Source: AV133 sp035567015
GTDB lineage: Bacteria > Verrucomicrobiota > Verrucomicrobiia > Chthoniobacterales > UBA10450
NCBI GenBank assembly: GCA_035567015.1
Contig: DATMPQ010000029.1
Location: 1 to 17,576 of the forward strand
Length of the DNA stretch: 17,576 nucleotides
Direction: 5' to 3'
Positions within the stretch are counted from its first letter, which is position 1, and each line of letters opens with the position of its first letter. The translations under genes were made by a program, and so were the position numbers. Below the pieces are notes generated by a model that did not search any database, had not been told where the DNA came from, and worked only from the letters and a program-made list of their open reading frames with translations. Shown in pieces: positions 14,670-17,576 of the stretch.

Positions 14670-15602
14670 ATGAATACCTTGAATAAGCAAACAATCACCC
14701 TGGCGATGGCGGCATTTTTATGGATTGCGCAAACAGAAAGTACTTCGGCAAAGCGGGCGCCGGCCGGCGATGCGGGCGGACATAACAAGCGCGGGATCGA
14801 GCTGGCGGAACAAAAGCAGTACGACGCAGCCATCGCTGAATTCACGAAAGCCATTCAAGCCAATCCGAAAGATCCTGGCGGTTACAACAATCGTGGCACC
14901 GCTTATCGCGCGAGCGCCAGACTTCCCGAGGCGACCAGCGATTTTTCCAAAGCTATTGAGATCGCGCCAAAAGACTACATCGGCTACATGGAGCGCGGGG
15001 AGACCGAGGTGATGCAAAGCCAATTCGATGCTGCGCTGGCCGATCTCGATAAAGCGGTCCAATTGAAGCCCGATGAAGCCCTTTCTTACAAATTCCGCGG
15101 TTTCGCTGAGATCGGTCTGACTCAGTGGGATAGGGCGGTCGCGGATTTTACCACCGCGATCGAAAAGAATCCGAACGATCCGCAAAGTTACGATCGACGT
15201 GCCTGGGCGAACCGGAATTTGAAAAATTATGACGCGGCAGTCAGCGACTACGCGGCGATGATTGAGAAGAACCCGGCGGACGCTGAGGCCATGGTTAAGC
15301 GCGGGGCGACCTATGTATCGATGACTCAGTACGAGAAGGCGATCGCTGATTACGAAGCCGCGCTAAAATTAAAGCCGGACGACTACGACACAGTGCAGCG
15401 GTTGCAATATGCCCAGGGCATGCTGGCTGCGAGGAATGCCCCGCCGCCCACCGCGACGCCGACACCCAAGGAAGCCCCGGGCTTGATCACTCCGCTCAAT
15501 ATCGGGATTGCGATTGCAGTGCTGGCTATCATCGCGGTCGTGGCGCGCCTGGTCACCCGAGGGAAAAGCGAAGTTGAACCCAGCAGCGGACGAATTCGAT
15601 AA
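14670..15602 (+). CDS. Exported TPR-repeat protein with C-terminal membrane anchor
   Basis: A 310-residue protein. An N-terminal signal sequence or anchor (ITLAMAAFLWIAQTESTSA, about 9-27) is followed by six consecutive 34-residue tetratricopeptide repeats spanning about 36-239. Each carries the expected small and aromatic pattern (for example NKRGIELAEQKQYDAAIAEF, then TKAIQANPKDP). Next come a Pro/Thr-rich linker (APPPTATPTPKEAP, 257-270) and one membrane helix at about 276-295 (LNIGIAIAVLAIIAVVARLV) with a short positively charged tail. The TPR domain should therefore face the periplasm as a protein-protein interaction platform. Its partner is unknown. The Shine-Dalgarno GGAGG lies 5 bases before the ATG. 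It stands alone between the divergent EamA gene and the tRNA-Thr/tuf unit. Confidence 0.88.
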   Translation: MNTLNKQTITLAMAAFLWIAQTESTSAKRAPAGDAGGHNKRGIELAEQKQYDAAIAEFTKAIQANPKDPGGYNNRGTAYRASARLPEATSDFSKAIEIAPKDYIGYMERGETEVMQSQFDAALADLDKAVQLKPDEALSYKFRGFAEIGLTQWDRAVADFTTAIEKNPNDPQSYDRRAWANRNLKNYDAAVSDYAAMIEKNPADAEAMVKRGATYVSMTQYEKAIADYEAALKLKPDDYDTVQRLQYAQGMLAARNAPPPTATPTPKEAPGLITPLNIGIAIAVLAIIAVVARLVTRGKSEVEPSSGRIR

Positions 15603-15622
15603 TCGGCGGAGAAGAAATTTCT

Positions 15623-15650
15623 TTGACACCCACGAGCGCGCTGTTAGCTT
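15623..15650 (+). promoter_or_regulatory. Candidate strong promoter of the tRNA-Thr / tuf / secE unit
   Basis: A perfect TTGACA at 15623-15628 is followed after 16 bases by TAGCTT at 15645-15650. It lies just downstream of the TPR stop and about 156 bases before tRNA-Thr. A consensus -35 box is expected for a stable-RNA and elongation-factor operon; the -10 is weaker. Confidence 0.6.
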
Positions 15651-15751
15651 GCGGACGCTTTTTGCTGGAACGAGGTGGTCCCATGGTCGTTCAAATTGCA
15701 AAGTTTGACGCGGCTCTGGGACTTTTAGCTCTCTAGTGGAAGTGAAACCGG

Positions 15752-15801
15752 TTCGTCGCTCGGCTCCGCCCCGGAGACGCGGCGAGCATCGAGATGACGA
15801 A
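15752..15801 (+). other. Structured leader hairpin before tRNA-Thr
   Basis: TTCGTCGCTCG (15752-15762) can pair with CGAGC (15783-15787) and GACGAA (15796-15801), with an inner CTCCG/CGGAG stem. It lies six bases before the tRNA and may help tRNA 5' processing or attenuate the operon. A second hairpin (GAACGA 15668-15673 / TCGTTC 15687-15692) lies upstream in the same leader. Confidence 0.4.
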
Positions 15802-15806
15802 GAGCC

Positions 15807-15882
<76 letters not shown>

Positions 15883-15955
15883 GAGTGAGCTCGCGACCGG
15901 CAGCGACAGTTAGATGAAAAGATGTAGTTTAGTTTAATTAACCAGGAGAATTGAA

Positions 15956-17140
<1,185 letters not shown>

Positions 17141-17154
17141 CTTACCGACGAAAG

Positions 17155-17227
17155 ACGCCAGTAGCTCAATTGGTAGAGTAGCGGTCTCCAAAACCGTCGG
17201 TTGGGGGTTCGAGTCCCTCCTGGCGTG
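17155..17227 (+). tRNA. tRNA-Trp (anticodon CCA), 3' CCA not encoded
   Basis: The acceptor is ACGCCAG (17155-17161) with CTGGCGT (17220-17226) and discriminator G. The D-arm is GCTCAATTGGTAGAGT. The anticodon stem is GCGGT/ACCGT with loop CTCCAAA, giving anticodon CCA for UGG. The T-arm is GGGGGTTCGAGTCCCTC. It starts 14 bases after the tuf stop. The bases after the discriminator are TTG, so CCA must be added enzymatically. Confidence 0.97.
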
Positions 17228-17241
17228 TTGGCCGAAGGCCA

Positions 17242-17350
17242 CGTTAAAGCGTTAAAATGGTTAAAGGGTTGAAACGGCACAAAGCGAAAATGCAGCGGGC
17301 TCGGGATCGAGGACCGCTTCAACGTTTCAACGCTTTATCCCTTCAACGCT
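17242..17350. repeat. Tandem-octamer inverted repeat between tRNA-Trp and secE
   Basis: The left arm (17242-17277) holds four successive units of the form NNGTTRAA (CGTTAAAG, CGTTAAAA, TGGTTAAAG, GGTTGAAAC) and ends ACGG. The right arm (17314-17350) is the inverse, with CCGC, TTCAACGT, TTCAACGC, TTTATCCC and TTCAACGC. About 36 bases separate them. A small GGCC-GAA-GGCC hairpin (17230-17240) precedes it. The element occupies the whole secE leader to five bases before the ATG. Confidence 0.75.
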
Positions 17351-17354
17351 CCTA

Positions 17355-17573
17355 ATGATCACGAAAACCAAAAACTTCTTCAACGAAGTGAAGGTCGAGT
17401 TGCAAAAGTGTTCCTGGCCGTGGGACACAAAGGAGAAAGGCATCCGCCGCTACAAAGAGCTGACTGACTCGACTCTGGTCGTCATCATCGCGATGTTATT
17501 GCTCGGCGGGTACGTCGCCCTTTTCGATTTTGTCCTTGTGAACGTGGTCCATTTCTTCACCCGGTTGCATTGA
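17355..17573 (+). CDS. secE: Preprotein translocase subunit SecE
   Basis: A 72-residue protein, typical of the short single-helix SecE found in most bacteria. It clamps the SecY channel in the inner membrane. The amphipathic N-terminal part contains FFNEVKVELQKCSWPWDTKE (8-27), matching the conserved VxxELxKVxWP motif. One transmembrane helix follows at about 40-64 (TLVVIIAMLLLGGYVALFDFVLV). It follows tuf and tRNA-Trp in the usual order, and nusG and ribosomal protein genes are expected beyond the window edge. The Shine-Dalgarno is poor because a repeat fills the leader; the ATG at 17355 is the only sensible start. The stop lies three bases before the window end, so the gene is complete. Confidence 0.95.
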   Translation: MITKTKNFFNEVKVELQKCSWPWDTKEKGIRRYKELTDSTLVVIIAMLLLGGYVALFDFVLVNVVHFFTRLH

Positions 17574-17576
17574 TTA

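Noticed and set aside
14591..14854. 88-codon upstream extension of the EamA transporter
   Set aside because: It overlaps the divergent TPR gene and its promoter; the first membrane helix begins soon after the ATG at 14590.

Overview
The window looks like a chromosomal housekeeping region of a Gram-negative soil bacterium, most likely a member of the Verrucomicrobiota (Chthoniobacterales / 'Udaeobacter'-like). This placement is an inference. It rests on outer-membrane and LPS genes (a BtuB-type TonB receptor, a heptose epimerase), a deoxyhypusine-synthase-like gene in a bacterium, the tRNA-Thr / tuf / tRNA-Trp / secE order, and spacers packed with short palindromic repeats. No phage, insertion sequence, transposase, CRISPR array or defence system is visible.

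Layout. 1-938: 3' part of a GH26-like glycoside hydrolase. 1118-2071: an OsmC-family protein and an SSAT-like GNAT acetyltransferase on the + strand. 2172-4305: a deoxyhypusine-synthase-like enzyme and a heptose epimerase (hldD-like) on the - strand. 4395-6732: a cobalamin riboswitch, a long structured leader and a btuB-like receptor on the + strand. 6831-8048: rmuC. 8147-9991 (-): exported DUF885 protein. 10101-12654 (+): a carboxyl-terminal processing protease and tsaD. 12703-14590 (-): a polyprenyl (farnesyl) diphosphate synthase preceded by an EamA transporter. 14670-15602 (+): a membrane-anchored TPR protein. 15623-17573 (+): promoter, tRNA-Thr, tuf, tRNA-Trp and secE, the start of the classical translation/secretion operon.

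What stands out is the repeat content. At least four unrelated palindromic families occupy the spacers: (a) GTCATCC...GGATGAC elements at 961, 1532 and 2080; (b) multi-hairpin GGAAGAC...GTCTTCC elements at 3226, 11405 and 11919; (c) CTGTAGCGG...CCGCTACAG elements at 4580 and 6734; (d) a tandem-octamer hairpin at 17242. They touch genes directly. One family-b copy sits in frame inside tsaD and adds about 37 residues. One family-a copy carries the GNAT start codon and another supplies the stop codon of the DHS-like gene. A family-c copy lies between the B12 aptamer and btuB. The in-frame tsaD insertion and the rebuilt btuB leader are the most interesting observations here.

Functional links that can be supported are modest: B12-controlled cobalamin uptake (riboswitch plus btuB), a possible polyamine pair (SSAT-like GNAT converging on the DHS-like enzyme), envelope genes (hldD, the protease, DUF885), and core translation genes (tsaD, two tRNAs, tuf, secE).
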